Notes under the pieces: model-generated
The model's database searches: none
What the model was told of the DNA's origin: nothing
Seen by the model: only the letters and a program-made list of their open reading frames with translations
Source: Clostridiales bacterium
GTDB lineage: Bacteria; Bacillota; Clostridia; Lachnospirales; Lachnospiraceae
Reading direction: 5' to 3'
DNA: 62,682 nucleotides
Assembly: GCA_012522735.1 (NCBI GenBank)
Contig: JAAYJU010000080.1
Location: forward strand, 1 to 62,682
Made by a program: the position numbers and the translations under genes
Part shown: one piece after another, positions 1-8,599 of the stretch
How the letters are laid out: each line of letters starts with the position of its first letter
How positions within the stretch are numbered: position 1 is the first letter of the stretch

Positions 1-127
1 ATCGCTACTAGACCAATATCAGTTAGTTCATATTTAGTTATAAGATTGAACCGCCGTGTACCGAACGGTACGCACGGTGGTGTGAGAGGTCGGTGGCTGA
101 ATTAATCAGCTACCTCCTACTCGATTA
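1..127 (+). mobile_element. 3' end of a group II intron (domains V and VI)
   Basis: Domain V begins near 48. Its stem is formed by ACCGCCGTG..TACC and GGTA..CACGGTGGT around a GAAC tetraloop, with a two-base CG bulge, which is the catalytic hairpin layout. Domain VI follows: GGTGGCTGA (92-100) pairs with TCAGCTACC (106-114), followed by CTCCTACTCGAT, the usual 3' end with a bulged branch-site A. The intron end is estimated at about 124-127. The reverse-transcriptase ORF and 5' part lie outside the window. Identity rests on recognising the conserved D5/D6 shape, not on a covariance search. Confidence 0.85.
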
Positions 128-138
128 TAAAGCAAGAG

Positions 139-167
139 TTCACAATTGTGTACTTGTGGTATATAAT
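139..167 (+). promoter_or_regulatory. Promoter of the methyltransferase gene
   Basis: A -35 box TTCACA (139-144) and a perfect -10 box TATAAT (162-167) are separated by 17 bp. They lie just downstream of the intron end and about 40 bp before the coding start, so the gene has its own promoter and does not rely on read-through from the intron. Confidence 0.6.
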
Positions 168-206
168 AGGAGATACGATTTAAGAGTATAGAAGGGAGCC
201 TTGAAG

Positions 207-986
207 GTGGACAAATATACTGACTTTGCTTCGGTATATGATATATTGATGGAGCATATACCCTATGACGAATGGGCAAATTATATAGAGAATATATTGA
301 AGCAGCATGGTTTTGATAAGGGGCTAGTATTGGAGCTTGGATGTGGTACCGGGGCTATGACAAGAAGGATGGCTACAAGGGGCTATGATATGATTGGAAT
401 AGATATGTCCGAGGACATGCTTTCGCTTGCCAGACAAAGAAGTGAAGGTAAGAAGGATGGCATATTATATCTTTGCCAGGACATGAGAGAATTTGAGCTA
501 TACGGGACTGTAGCCGCTGTATTTTGTGTATGTGATACCATTAATTATATGCTTTCACCGGAGGAGCTTAGTAAGGTGTTTCGCCTTGTGGCTAACTATC
601 TTGATCCGGGTGGGTTATTTATATTTGATATGGACACGGTATATCTATATGAGGAGGTGCTTGGGGATAATATAAGTATTATGAATCATGAGGCAGGAGA
701 TTTCATATGGGAGAATAGCTTTTATCCTGATGAGATGATTAATGATGTTAATCTTACTTTATTTCTCAAACAGGAGAGTTCATTATATAGAAAGCATGAG
801 GAAACACATGTAAGAAGAGCATATAGCGTAGATACCATAAGGAGATTATTGGACGAGGCTGGGTTAGACATGTTAGGTGCTTATCATGAACTGACAGATG
901 AAGAGCCCAGAGTTGATAGTGAAAGGATATATATTGTTGCTAGAGAAAGGCACCAAGCTAATAAGCTTTATGTTGATAACAAGTAA
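207..986 (+). CDS. Class I SAM-dependent methyltransferase
   Basis: The product is a cytosolic methyltransferase of about 259 residues that uses S-adenosylmethionine; the acceptor is unknown. The N-terminus reads YTDFASVYDILM, typical of this family. Motif I is VLELGCGTGAMT (about residues 40-52), and the acidic residue ending the next strand lies in MIGIDMSEDML. A later CQDMREFEL segment fits the adenine-binding motif. A TTG at 201 is in frame, but the Shine-Dalgarno AAGGGAG (192-198) is only 2 nt from it and 8 nt from the GTG at 207, so 207 is the better start. In this order it lies directly before hslO, 125 nt away. A small-molecule substrate is likely, but the sequence does not show which. 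Confidence 0.85.
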   Translation: MDKYTDFASVYDILMEHIPYDEWANYIENILKQHGFDKGLVLELGCGTGAMTRRMATRGYDMIGIDMSEDMLSLARQRSEGKKDGILYLCQDMREFELYGTVAAVFCVCDTINYMLSPEELSKVFRLVANYLDPGGLFIFDMDTVYLYEEVLGDNISIMNHEAGDFIWENSFYPDEMINDVNLTLFLKQESSLYRKHEETHVRRAYSVDTIRRLLDEAGLDMLGAYHELTDEEPRVDSERIYIVARERHQANKLYVDNK

Positions 987-1111
987 TTGTTTAGTTTAAC
1001 TGTAAGAAAGCAGATTAATAAGAACCAGTAAAATATTAAGAACAAGTGGAAGAGCTTAAGCAAGAGAATAAGCTAGAGCTTGATAAAGAGTACAGAAAGG
1101 AATTAGAACAT

Positions 1112-1993
1112 ATGACAGATTATATTATTAGAGCAAGTGCAGCGAACAATCAAATACGTGCATTTGCAACAACGACCAGGGAATTAGTTGAGCATGCAAG
1201 GACTATTCATAATACCAGCCCGGTAGCAACAGCTGCTTTGGGAAGGCTTCTAACAGCCGGAGCAATGATGGGGATAATGATGAAGGGTGAAAACGACTTA
1301 TTAACCCTACAGATAAAGGGGGCCGGTCCTATCGGTGGCTTAACCGTTACTGCTAATTCAAAGGGAACAGTTAAGGGATATGCTAACAATCCCGAGGTAA
1401 TGCTTCCTCCAAGTCCAAAGGGAAAGCTGGATGTCGGAGGTGCTTTTGGAGCGGGTATGCTTACCATAATAAAGGATTTGGGACTAAAGGAGCCCTATGT
1501 AGGGCAGACAAACCTTGTTTCAGGGGAAATCGCAGAGGATTTGACCTATTATTTCGCTACCTCTGAGCAGGTTCCCTCAAGTGTTGCTCTTGGGGTGCTT
1601 ATGAATAAGAATAATACAGTCCGCCATGCAGGTGGCTTTATAATTCAGCTTATGCCATTTGCCGATGAGCAGGTTATTAACAAATTAGAGGAGAATATCA
1701 GTAAGATTGATGGAATTACCGGGCTTCTTGATAAGGATATGACCCCGGAGATGATACTTGAGCAAATACTTGGTGAGTTTGATTTAGAAATTCTAGATAA
1801 GATTCCGACTGGATATGAATGTAACTGCAGTAAGGAAAGAGTTGAAAAGGCAGTAATCTCCATAGGAAGGAAGGATATTCAGGAAATGATTGATGATAAT
1901 GAACCTGTTGAGGTGAATTGTCATTTCTGTAATGAGCATTATATGTTTAGTGTAAAGGAATTGGAGGGACTACTTGCTAGGGCAACCCACTAG
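1112..1993 (+). CDS. hslO: Redox-regulated chaperone Hsp33
   Basis: Hsp33 is a cytosolic holdase that binds unfolding proteins when oxidised. The product is 293 residues, the usual family length. The N-terminus MTDYIIRASAANNQIRAFA matches the family start, and the C-terminal redox switch is present as CNCSK followed by CHFC, the CxC..CxxC zinc site. An upstream in-frame GTG at 1046 would add 22 charged residues but has no ribosome binding site, while the ATG at 1112 has AAAGGA 10 nt upstream, so 1112 is chosen. The gene probably shares a transcript with the methyltransferase. Nothing unusual is seen in the active region. Confidence 0.95.
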   Translation: MTDYIIRASAANNQIRAFATTTRELVEHARTIHNTSPVATAALGRLLTAGAMMGIMMKGENDLLTLQIKGAGPIGGLTVTANSKGTVKGYANNPEVMLPPSPKGKLDVGGAFGAGMLTIIKDLGLKEPYVGQTNLVSGEIAEDLTYYFATSEQVPSSVALGVLMNKNNTVRHAGGFIIQLMPFADEQVINKLEENISKIDGITGLLDKDMTPEMILEQILGEFDLEILDKIPTGYECNCSKERVEKAVISIGRKDIQEMIDDNEPVEVNCHFCNEHYMFSVKELEGLLARATH

Positions 1994-2037
1994 GAATACC
2001 ACAAAAATGCATTGATTACCTTGGACTAATCCTAGTT

Positions 2038-2167
2038 AGGCGGATTAAACTCGAAAACCTACGGTTTTCTCGTTCACGTTGCGCTCATTCAAGCTAAACA
2101 TTATTATTTATTGTGGCATAAAAATAATGCCACATAAATATAATGTTCACCTTGAATTAATCCGCCT
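2038..2167. repeat. Nested inverted-repeat element, MITE-like
   Basis: The ends are AGGCGGATTAA and TTAATCCGCCT, an 11-bp perfect inverted repeat. Inside are a small hairpin (CGAAAACC-tac-GGTTTTC) and a long near-perfect hairpin whose arms start AACATTAT and meet at GTGGCAT..ATGCCAC. No ORF is present. It fills most of the 313-bp gap between hslO and the GH8 gene. It could be a miniature transposable element or a large terminator-like structure; no obvious target-site duplication is seen. Confidence 0.6.
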
Positions 2168-2248
2168 ATCGTGGATATAACAAAAAGAGGATAAATTAGC
2201 CCATTGTATCTAGCACCAAAAAATATTAGAATGATATATAAAATAATG

Positions 2249-2264
2249 GGAGGCTAATACCTCC
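2249..2264 (+). promoter_or_regulatory. GGAGG/CCTCC leader hairpin before GH8
   Basis: GGAGG (2249-2253) and CCTCC (2260-2264) form a 5-bp hairpin with loop CTAATA, 43 nt upstream of the GH8 start codon. CCTCC could also pair with the real Shine-Dalgarno GGAGG just before 2307, so two structures compete on paper. A regulatory effect is speculation. Confidence 0.25.
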
Positions 2265-2306
2265 TTTATAAGCAGCAATAAAATACATTTTATTAGGAGG
2301 TTTGGC

Positions 2307-3440
2307 ATGAAGGGTGCATTTTATACTGGAAAATATAGAAATCTATTTAAGGAACTAGGTTATAAGGAAGAAGAAATAAATAAGAAGCTGGATGATACCT
2401 ATCAGACAATATTCTACGGACCTGAGGATGAGAGATTTTATCATGAGGTTGGAGATGATATGGCTTACTTTGAGGATACCGGAAATTATGATGCTAGATC
2501 AGAAGGAATGTCCTATGGTATGATGATGTGTGTCCAGTATGATTGGAAGAAGGAATTTGACCGTCTATGGAAGTTCTCTAAGACCTATATGTGGATGGAG
2601 GACGGAATAAATAGCGGATATTTCGCCTGGTCGGTTCAGCCTGATGGAACCAAGAATTCAGAGGGGCCTGCACCTGATGGTGAAGAATATTTCGCTATGG
2701 CACTGTTCTTTGCCTCGAACCGTTGGGGAGACGGTGAGGGTATATATAATTATTCTAAGGAAGCCAGAGCAATTCTTCATGAATGTGTTCACAAGGGTGA
2801 GGATGGTAATCCGGGAGATCCCATGTGGGAGCCTTCTAACAAATTAATAAAATTCATTCCGAATTGTGATTTTACAGATCCATCCTACCATTTGCCACAT
2901 TTCTATGAATTATTTGCTTTATGGGCAAATGAGGAGGATAAAGAGTTCTGGAAGGAAGCAGCTAAAGCAAGTCGTGAGTATCTTCATCTGGCATGTCATC
3001 CTGTAACGGGACTTGCTCCGGAATATGCTCACTATGACGGTACTCCTATAGCGAAAGACAATAGAGACAGATATTACAGCGATGCTTACAGGGTGCCGGC
3101 TAACATAGGGGTGGATTATGCATGGTTTGCGGCTGATGAATGGCAGAGGGATTGTGCGGATAGGATTCAGACCTTCTTCTGTGAGACTGTAGAAGGAAAA
3201 ATCGATAGAATATATCATACCTGCGGTACAATTATTGATGAGAGAGCGCTTCATCCTGTTGCTATAATTGCAACAAATGCACAGGCATCTCTGGCGGCTA
3301 ATGATACCAAAAACCTTAGGGAATGCGTAGACCTATTCTGGAATACACCTCTTAGAAAGGGTGACCGTCGATACTATGATAACTGTCTATATCTGTTTGC
3401 ACTCTTATCATTAAGCGGGAACTATAGGATATATAGATAA
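2307..3440 (+). CDS. GH8 reducing-end xylose-releasing exo-oligoxylanase
   Basis: The 377-residue protein has no signal peptide, so it acts inside the cell. It resembles the Rex group of glycoside hydrolase family 8, which trims xylose from the reducing end of xylo-oligosaccharides. The inverting catalytic acid is Glu66 in ARSEGMSYGMM, and the probable base is Asp259 in YYSDAYRVPANIGVD. Another conserved acidic residue is Asp124 in PAPDGEEYFAMAL. The length fits Rex enzymes (about 380-390) and not the larger secreted GH8 cellulases. The start has a TAGGAGG site. The GH94 gene follows 90 nt downstream, suggesting joint use of imported oligosaccharides. Confidence 0.88.
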   Translation: MKGAFYTGKYRNLFKELGYKEEEINKKLDDTYQTIFYGPEDERFYHEVGDDMAYFEDTGNYDARSEGMSYGMMMCVQYDWKKEFDRLWKFSKTYMWMEDGINSGYFAWSVQPDGTKNSEGPAPDGEEYFAMALFFASNRWGDGEGIYNYSKEARAILHECVHKGEDGNPGDPMWEPSNKLIKFIPNCDFTDPSYHLPHFYELFALWANEEDKEFWKEAAKASREYLHLACHPVTGLAPEYAHYDGTPIAKDNRDRYYSDAYRVPANIGVDYAWFAADEWQRDCADRIQTFFCETVEGKIDRIYHTCGTIIDERALHPVAIIATNAQASLAANDTKNLRECVDLFWNTPLRKGDRRYYDNCLYLFALLSLSGNYRIYR

Positions 3441-3530
3441 ATGTATCGGTTTAGCAACATTTTCATGGGGAAGAGTTAATCTATTAAATGAATCAAGGAG
3501 TAAGAATAAATAATAAAGGAGAGGTTATAG

Positions 3531-5939
3531 ATGAGATATGGATATTTTGATGAAAGGAATAAGGAGTATGTAATAACCAGACCTGATACTCCAGCACCTT
3601 GGGCAAATTACTTGGGTTCACCTGAGTATGGAGCCATTATTTCCAATAATGCGGGGGGCTACAGCTTTGTAAAGAGCGGAGCTAATGGGCGTATATCTAG
3701 GTATATATTTAATCAGGAGGATAAGCCTGGTAGATATATTTATATTAGGGATGATGAGGACAAGGATTATTGGTCAGCATCCTGGCAGCCTGTAGGAAAG
3801 CCCTTGGGAGAAGGCTATGGGGAGTATCAGAGTGAGTGTAGGCATGGAACAGCATATACGGTTATAAAGGGAAAGTATAAGGACATATCTTCTGAGGTTC
3901 TTTATTATGTTCCCTTAGATAAAACTCATGAGGTATGGAAAGTTAAAATAACTAACAATAGTGACAGACCAAGGAAGCTTTCTGCATTTGGCTATATTGA
4001 ATTTACAAATGAAAGCTTTTATGAGAATGACCAGGTCAACCTGCAATACACTCTATTTATTACAAGGACATATCTTAAGGGTAATAAGATTCTTCAGACC
4101 ATTAATGAAAATGATGGAAAGGATAAGAAAGAGGGTACAAACTATAGAGAGCGCTTCTTTGGGCTTGTAGGAGCGCCTATCACAACCTATAATGGTAATA
4201 AGTCATCCTTTATCGGTAGTTACCGAAGCTTTAACAATCCCATAGCACTTGAAAGAGGGGAATGTGATAATGTCTTAAATTATAATTCCAATGCCTGTGG
4301 GGCCTTACATACTGCTATGGTTTTACAGCCTGGTGAAAGTAAGGAATTTGCTTTCCTCCTAGGACAGAAGAATGATAAGCAAGCCACTAAGATTCTTGAT
4401 GATTACTCTGATTTAAGTGTAATTGATAAGGAGCTTAAGCAGCTTAAAGATTACTGGCATGGTAAGCTTTCTAATTTTCAGGTAAATACTCCAAGTGAGG
4501 AGTTTAATGCAATGGTAAACACCTGGAATGCATATCAATGTTTTATAACATTTATATGGTCCAGAGCGGCATCCTTTATGTATGCCGGACTGCGAAATGG
4601 CTATGGATATCGTGATACGGTACAGGACATACAAGGAATCATCCATCTGGATCCTACAATGGCAAAGGAGAAGATTCGCTTCATGCTTTCCGCTCAGGTG
4701 GATAATGGCGGCGGGTTACCTCTTGTAAAGTTTAATCATAAAGCAGGCCAGGAGGATACCCCTGATGATGCCTCCTATGTGCAGGCAACGGGACATCCGG
4801 CATATAGGGCCGATGATGCTCTTTGGCTATTCCCCACCGTTTACAAATATATGGCTGAGACAGGTGACAAGACGTTTTTAGATGAGGTCATACCTTATGC
4901 AAATCGTGATGAGGGAACGGTATACGATCATCTTAAGAGAGCTATAAATTTCTCTATGGAGAGACTTAGTACCCATAATATGCCTGCCGGCCTACATGCA
5001 GACTGGAATGACTGTCTGCGTCTTGGTAAGAAGGGTGAGTCAACATTTGTAGCATTACAGCTATATTATGCCATGTCTGTTATTAATGATATTGCCATTG
5101 ATAAGAAGGATGATGAATATATAGCTTATATTGAAAAGGTACAAAACGAGCTTAAACAGACAATTAATGACAACTGCTGGGAGGATGATCGTTTTATCCG
5201 TGGCTTTAAGGAGGATGGTCAGGTCATAGGCTCTAAGAAGGATCCGGAGGCCAGTATGTGGCTTAATCCTCAGTCCTGGTCCGTTATCAGCGGCCTTGCC
5301 ACAAAGGACCAGGCTGAAAAGGCTTTAGATAGTGTCTACCGTGAGCTTAATACCAAATACGGAGCAAGGGTAATGGCTCCTTCATATGTGGATCATGCCT
5401 TCGACGGTGCCCTTGCTATACTATTTAATCCATCTACTAAAGAAAACGGGGGTATATTCTCACAGCCACAGGGATGGATTATACTTGCCGAGTCGCTGAT
5501 GGGACATGGAAACCGTGCATTTGAATACTTTATGGAGACTAGTCCGGCAGCCATGAATGACCATGCGGAAATTCGCGTACTTGAGCCTTATGTTCATGGA
5601 CAGTTCACAGAAAGTGTTGACAGTCCCTTTGAGGGGAGGTCTAATGTCCACTGGCTGACTGGTACTGCTTCAACTGTTATGGTCGGATGTGTTGAGGGAA
5701 TACTAGGAATGAGACCTGACCTTGCTGGTCTTAAGATTGCACCAAGCATTCCAAGCGATTGGAAGGAATTTACCATAGATAAAAATTTCCGTGATAAGAT
5801 GCTAAATATCAAGGTGAAGAATGAAACAGGTGCTCAGAGCGGATATAAGGAATTGTATCTAAATGGTAATAAGCTAGAGAATAATTATATCCCTGAATCT
5901 ATGATGAAGGATAAGAATGAGATATTATTAGTGATGTAG
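3531..5939 (+). CDS. GH94 disaccharide phosphorylase
   Basis: This 802-residue cytosolic enzyme belongs to glycoside hydrolase family 94, which splits a beta-linked disaccharide with phosphate to give a sugar 1-phosphate and saves ATP. The N-terminal beta-sandwich runs to about residue 290. The (alpha/alpha)6 barrel holds HADWNDCLRLG, with the DWND acidic pair at 491-494 containing the general acid. The N-terminus (YGYFDERNKEYVITRPDTPAPWANYLG) and the YWSASWQPV stretch look closer to chitobiose-type members than to classical cellobiose phosphorylases, so substrate is left open: cellobiose, chitobiose or another disaccharide. There is no signal peptide. The GH8 neighbour suggests plant-fibre oligosaccharides. 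The start at 3531 has AAAGGAGAGG upstream. Confidence 0.85.
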   Translation: MRYGYFDERNKEYVITRPDTPAPWANYLGSPEYGAIISNNAGGYSFVKSGANGRISRYIFNQEDKPGRYIYIRDDEDKDYWSASWQPVGKPLGEGYGEYQSECRHGTAYTVIKGKYKDISSEVLYYVPLDKTHEVWKVKITNNSDRPRKLSAFGYIEFTNESFYENDQVNLQYTLFITRTYLKGNKILQTINENDGKDKKEGTNYRERFFGLVGAPITTYNGNKSSFIGSYRSFNNPIALERGECDNVLNYNSNACGALHTAMVLQPGESKEFAFLLGQKNDKQATKILDDYSDLSVIDKELKQLKDYWHGKLSNFQVNTPSEEFNAMVNTWNAYQCFITFIWSRAASFMYAGLRNGYGYRDTVQDIQGIIHLDPTMAKEKIRFMLSAQVDNGGGLPLVKFNHKAGQEDTPDDASYVQATGHPAYRADDALWLFPTVYKYMAETGDKTFLDEVIPYANRDEGTVYDHLKRAINFSMERLSTHNMPAGLHADWNDCLRLGKKGESTFVALQLYYAMSVINDIAIDKKDDEYIAYIEKVQNELKQTINDNCWEDDRFIRGFKEDGQVIGSKKDPEASMWLNPQSWSVISGLATKDQAEKALDSVYRELNTKYGARVMAPSYVDHAFDGALAILFNPSTKENGGIFSQPQGWIILAESLMGHGNRAFEYFMETSPAAMNDHAEIRVLEPYVHGQFTESVDSPFEGRSNVHWLTGTASTVMVGCVEGILGMRPDLAGLKIAPSIPSDWKEFTIDKNFRDKMLNIKVKNETGAQSGYKELYLNGNKLENNYIPESMMKDKNEILLVM

Positions 5940-5960
5940 ATTTTATAATGCTGTAATAGT

Positions 5961-6006
5961 GGCTGCTTCAATATAGCTTAATATTTTGAAGCAGCCCTTA
6001 CTATTT
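5961..6006 (+). terminator. Intrinsic terminator after the GH94 gene
   Basis: GGCTGCTTCAA and TTGAAGCAGCC form an 11-bp stem, followed by CTTACTATTTTT. It closes the GH8-GH94 unit and separates it from purF. Confidence 0.8.
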
Positions 6007-6063
6007 TTATAAATTTATTGCATCATTATCCTAACTCTGATAAAATCAGTTATGTTCTTATTG

Positions 6064-6091
6064 ATAAATATTTATTGGGGTAAATATTTAT
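6064..6091 (+). promoter_or_regulatory. Palindrome upstream of purF
   Basis: ATAAATATTTA (6064-6074) and TAAATATTTAT (6081-6091) form an 11-bp perfect inverted repeat around TTGGGG, about 50-75 bp before purF. A TTGATA -35-like box overlaps its left edge. It could be an operator for purine control, but it does not look like the PurR boxes of Bacillus. Confidence 0.35.
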
Positions 6092-6138
6092 AAAATACGG
6101 GGATAGCAAGCAGCTGGTTAAGAAAGGATGATTGGATC

Positions 6139-7548
6139 ATGGATATGGATGGCTTAATTACCGATGAGTTGCATGAAGAGTGCGGGGTCTTAGGTGTATA
6201 TGATATCGTCGGAAATGACGTGGTATCTAACTTATATTACGGACTTTTTGCACTGCAGCATCGTGGACAGGAAAGCTGCGGAGTTGCTGTAAGTGACACA
6301 AATGGACCCAAAGGCAAGGTGATGTCTTGTAAAGGTATGGGCCTTATCAGCGAAGTATGTACCGAGGAGAATATGGAAGGCTTAAAAGGTAATATTGGTA
6401 TTGGGCATGTCCGTTATTCAAGGAGCGGAGATAACAGTATCCATAATACCCAGCCCTTGGTGTTAAACTATGTAAAGGGTACCTTGTGTATAGCCCATAA
6501 TGGTAGTATTATCAATACCTCCGAGCTTAGAGAAGAGCTAGAATATACCGGTGCTATATTTCAGACTACCAATGATACCGAGGTTATTGCTTATCATATA
6601 GCTCGTGAGAGATTAAAATCAAAAACTGTTGAAGAGGCTGTAACTAAAGCTATGGGAAGGCTGGTCGGTGCCTACTCTTTAGTTATTATGAGCCCTAGAA
6701 AGTTAATAGGTGCAAGAGATCCCCATGGATTTCATCCCTTATGTATAGGAAAGAAGGGAAGCTCTTATATTCTGGCTTCAGAAACTGCTGCTCTAAATGC
6801 AGTGGATGCTGAGTTTGTTAGAGATGTACTTCCCGGAGAAGTAGTAATGATTAATAAGGAGGGTATTCATTCTGACACCTCCCTTTGTACCAATATGCAT
6901 GCAAGATGTATCTTTGAATATATATATTTTGCCCGCCCTGACAGTCATATCGATGGTGTCAGTGTGTATAATTCAAGAATTATGGCAGGAAGAATTCTGG
7001 CACAAACTCATTCAGTGGAGGCGGATGTTATTGTAGGAGTACCGGATTCAGGCAATGCCTCTGCGTTAGGATATGCCTTGGAATCGGGAATACCATTCGG
7101 AATGGCATTTGTTAAGAACAGCTATGTAGGAAGAACCTTTATTAAGCCAAAGCAGGCAGCTCGTGCCTCTAGTGTAAGGATAAAATTAAATGTACTTCCG
7201 GAAGTGGTAGAGGGCAAGCGAGTAGTAATGATAGATGATTCTATGGTTCGCGGAACCACCACTACCAAGATTGTTAAGATGCTAAAGAAGGCAGGTGCTA
7301 CCGAGGTCCATGTAAGAATAAGCTCTTCACCATACTTATATCCATGTTATTATGGAGTGGATGTGCCTACGGGAGATCAGCTGATAGCAAGAAATAATTC
7401 TATTGATCAAATCCGTGAGATGATTGGAGCAGATTCGCTTGGTTTTCTTGCCTTGGATCGCTTAGGAGATTTAATTGGTAAAGATATGGGATATTGCGAT
7501 GCTTGCTTTACTGGTAAGTATCCGACAGAGATACCGAAGAAGGAATAA
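6139..7548 (+). CDS. purF: Amidophosphoribosyltransferase
   Basis: PurF carries out the first committed step of purine synthesis, making phosphoribosylamine from PRPP and glutamine. The 469-residue protein starts with a short propeptide, and the N-terminal nucleophile is Cys15 in HEECGVLGVYD. The glutaminase domain fills the first half. The C-terminal PRPP-binding loop is VVMIDDSMVRGTTTTK. Cysteines in RCIFEYIYFARPDS, YLYPCYYG and CDACF match the [4Fe-4S] ligands of the Bacillus-type enzyme. The start has AAAGGA 10 nt upstream. Other pur genes are not adjacent; purL lies 25 kb away. Confidence 0.97.
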   Translation: MDMDGLITDELHEECGVLGVYDIVGNDVVSNLYYGLFALQHRGQESCGVAVSDTNGPKGKVMSCKGMGLISEVCTEENMEGLKGNIGIGHVRYSRSGDNSIHNTQPLVLNYVKGTLCIAHNGSIINTSELREELEYTGAIFQTTNDTEVIAYHIARERLKSKTVEEAVTKAMGRLVGAYSLVIMSPRKLIGARDPHGFHPLCIGKKGSSYILASETAALNAVDAEFVRDVLPGEVVMINKEGIHSDTSLCTNMHARCIFEYIYFARPDSHIDGVSVYNSRIMAGRILAQTHSVEADVIVGVPDSGNASALGYALESGIPFGMAFVKNSYVGRTFIKPKQAARASSVRIKLNVLPEVVEGKRVVMIDDSMVRGTTTTKIVKMLKKAGATEVHVRISSSPYLYPCYYGVDVPTGDQLIARNNSIDQIREMIGADSLGFLALDRLGDLIGKDMGYCDACFTGKYPTEIPKKE

Positions 7549-7554
7549 TGAAAA

Positions 7555-7760
7555 GGGGCTGTTGCAAAACTGTACTCGGGGTATATAGGTATAACCTCAC
7601 ACTTTTAAGTGTGTACACACTGATTAGTAGTACAGATACCATGATATGTATGTCTTATACGGACAAAAAGTCCGTAACGACCATACATATCATGGTATCA
7701 GTTCTCCTAAATGTGCATTATGGTTATACCTATATACCCCTTATATTTTCGCAACAGCCT
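7555..7760. repeat. Long nested palindrome, MITE-like
   Basis: Several inverted pairs nest around one centre. GGCTGTTGCAAAA (7557-7569) pairs with TTTTCGCAACAGCC (7746-7759). A perfect 19-bp pair is at 7578-7596 and 7722-7740. A perfect 18-bp pair is at 7635-7652 and 7682-7699. CGGAC/GTCCG closes the centre. A further side hairpin, CACACTT-tt-AAGTGTG, is at 7598-7613. The ends resemble insertion-sequence terminal repeats, and no transposase is present. It sits between convergent purF and an ABC permease gene, so it may also stop transcription in both directions. Confidence 0.75.
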
Positions 7761-7781
7761 CGTTGTGTTGTCTTTTCTTTT

Positions 7782-8582
7782 TTACAGTGGAAGGTCTCTC
7801 TTTTTGAATACATAGAATCCTAGTCCGTACATAACTACAGCAATAATGGCAAGGGCTATAAACTGAGGTATATAACCTTGACCACCTATGATTTTATCCA
7901 CGTCGAATAGGGTGAACATGGTGAAATATTTCAGAAAACTGGTCTTTTCACCCACATCAGAAATCATTTGTATAACTAGGAAGGCAACCGGAAGACCGGC
8001 ACCAATCATGAGAGAATTCTTCGTATCATTGAAAAGACAGGAAGCGAAAAATCCAAATCCTGTTACTGCATAGTATAAGAGCAATGAACCCAGATTCATT
8101 AGCAAGAAGGCATTAATATCCAGCTTATCTGGGAAGGTAGCATTACTAAGGACTAAACCTACTATTGTTATAAATGCTATCATAATTGTAATGCTTACAA
8201 TAATGAAAAGAGATTGAGTTCTGGCTATTTTACTCCTGGTGTTAGGAGTAGACAAAAGGTATGCCATCGACCCCTTATCAACATGGGAGGCAATACACCT
8301 GTTGCAAGCAATTATGGTATAAATCATAGGTAGGAGAAGAATTAGAAAACCATAAAAATAGCTTCCGATAAAATCAATTAGGTCTGCCCCTATTTCGCTA
8401 AATCCCATAGCTGCTATCATTCCCTGTGGCATTGTATCTAAGACTTTATTTAATGATTCCTGTGTAGCCGGATCATACATAGTTATGATTATCGGAAGAT
8501 AAAGCATAAGAACCGCAACTATTATAAGAAATACCATATAATTTTGTTTGATGGTGGCTTTGAGTAATGGTTTACTTAACAT
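7782..8582 (-). CDS. ABC-2 type transporter permease
   Basis: The 266-residue membrane protein has about six hydrophobic segments, beginning near residue 15 (FLIIVAVLMLYLPIIITMY), and ends in a short basic tail, YVFKKRDLP. This fits the permease half of an ABC-2 exporter. It is 17 nt behind the ATPase gene and clearly its partner. A motif common to the group, ASHVDKGSMAYLLSTPNTRSKI, lies between the second and third membrane segments. The cargo is unknown; drug or peptide export is plausible because a TetR-type regulator heads the operon. Confidence 0.85.
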   Translation of the reverse strand: MLSKPLLKATIKQNYMVFLIIVAVLMLYLPIIITMYDPATQESLNKVLDTMPQGMIAAMGFSEIGADLIDFIGSYFYGFLILLLPMIYTIIACNRCIASHVDKGSMAYLLSTPNTRSKIARTQSLFIIVSITIMIAFITIVGLVLSNATFPDKLDINAFLLMNLGSLLLYYAVTGFGFFASCLFNDTKNSLMIGAGLPVAFLVIQMISDVGEKTSFLKYFTMFTLFDVDKIIGGQGYIPQFIALAIIAVVMYGLGFYVFKKRDLPL

Positions 8583-8599
8583 TTGATTTCTCCCCCCTT

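Noticed and set aside
1046-1111. GTG start extending Hsp33 by 22 residues
   Set aside because: No ribosome binding site is seen and the added residues do not match the family N-terminus.
7548-7823. 91-codon plus-strand frame beginning at the stop of purF
   Set aside because: It lies almost wholly in the 206-bp palindrome and has no ribosome binding site or family resemblance.
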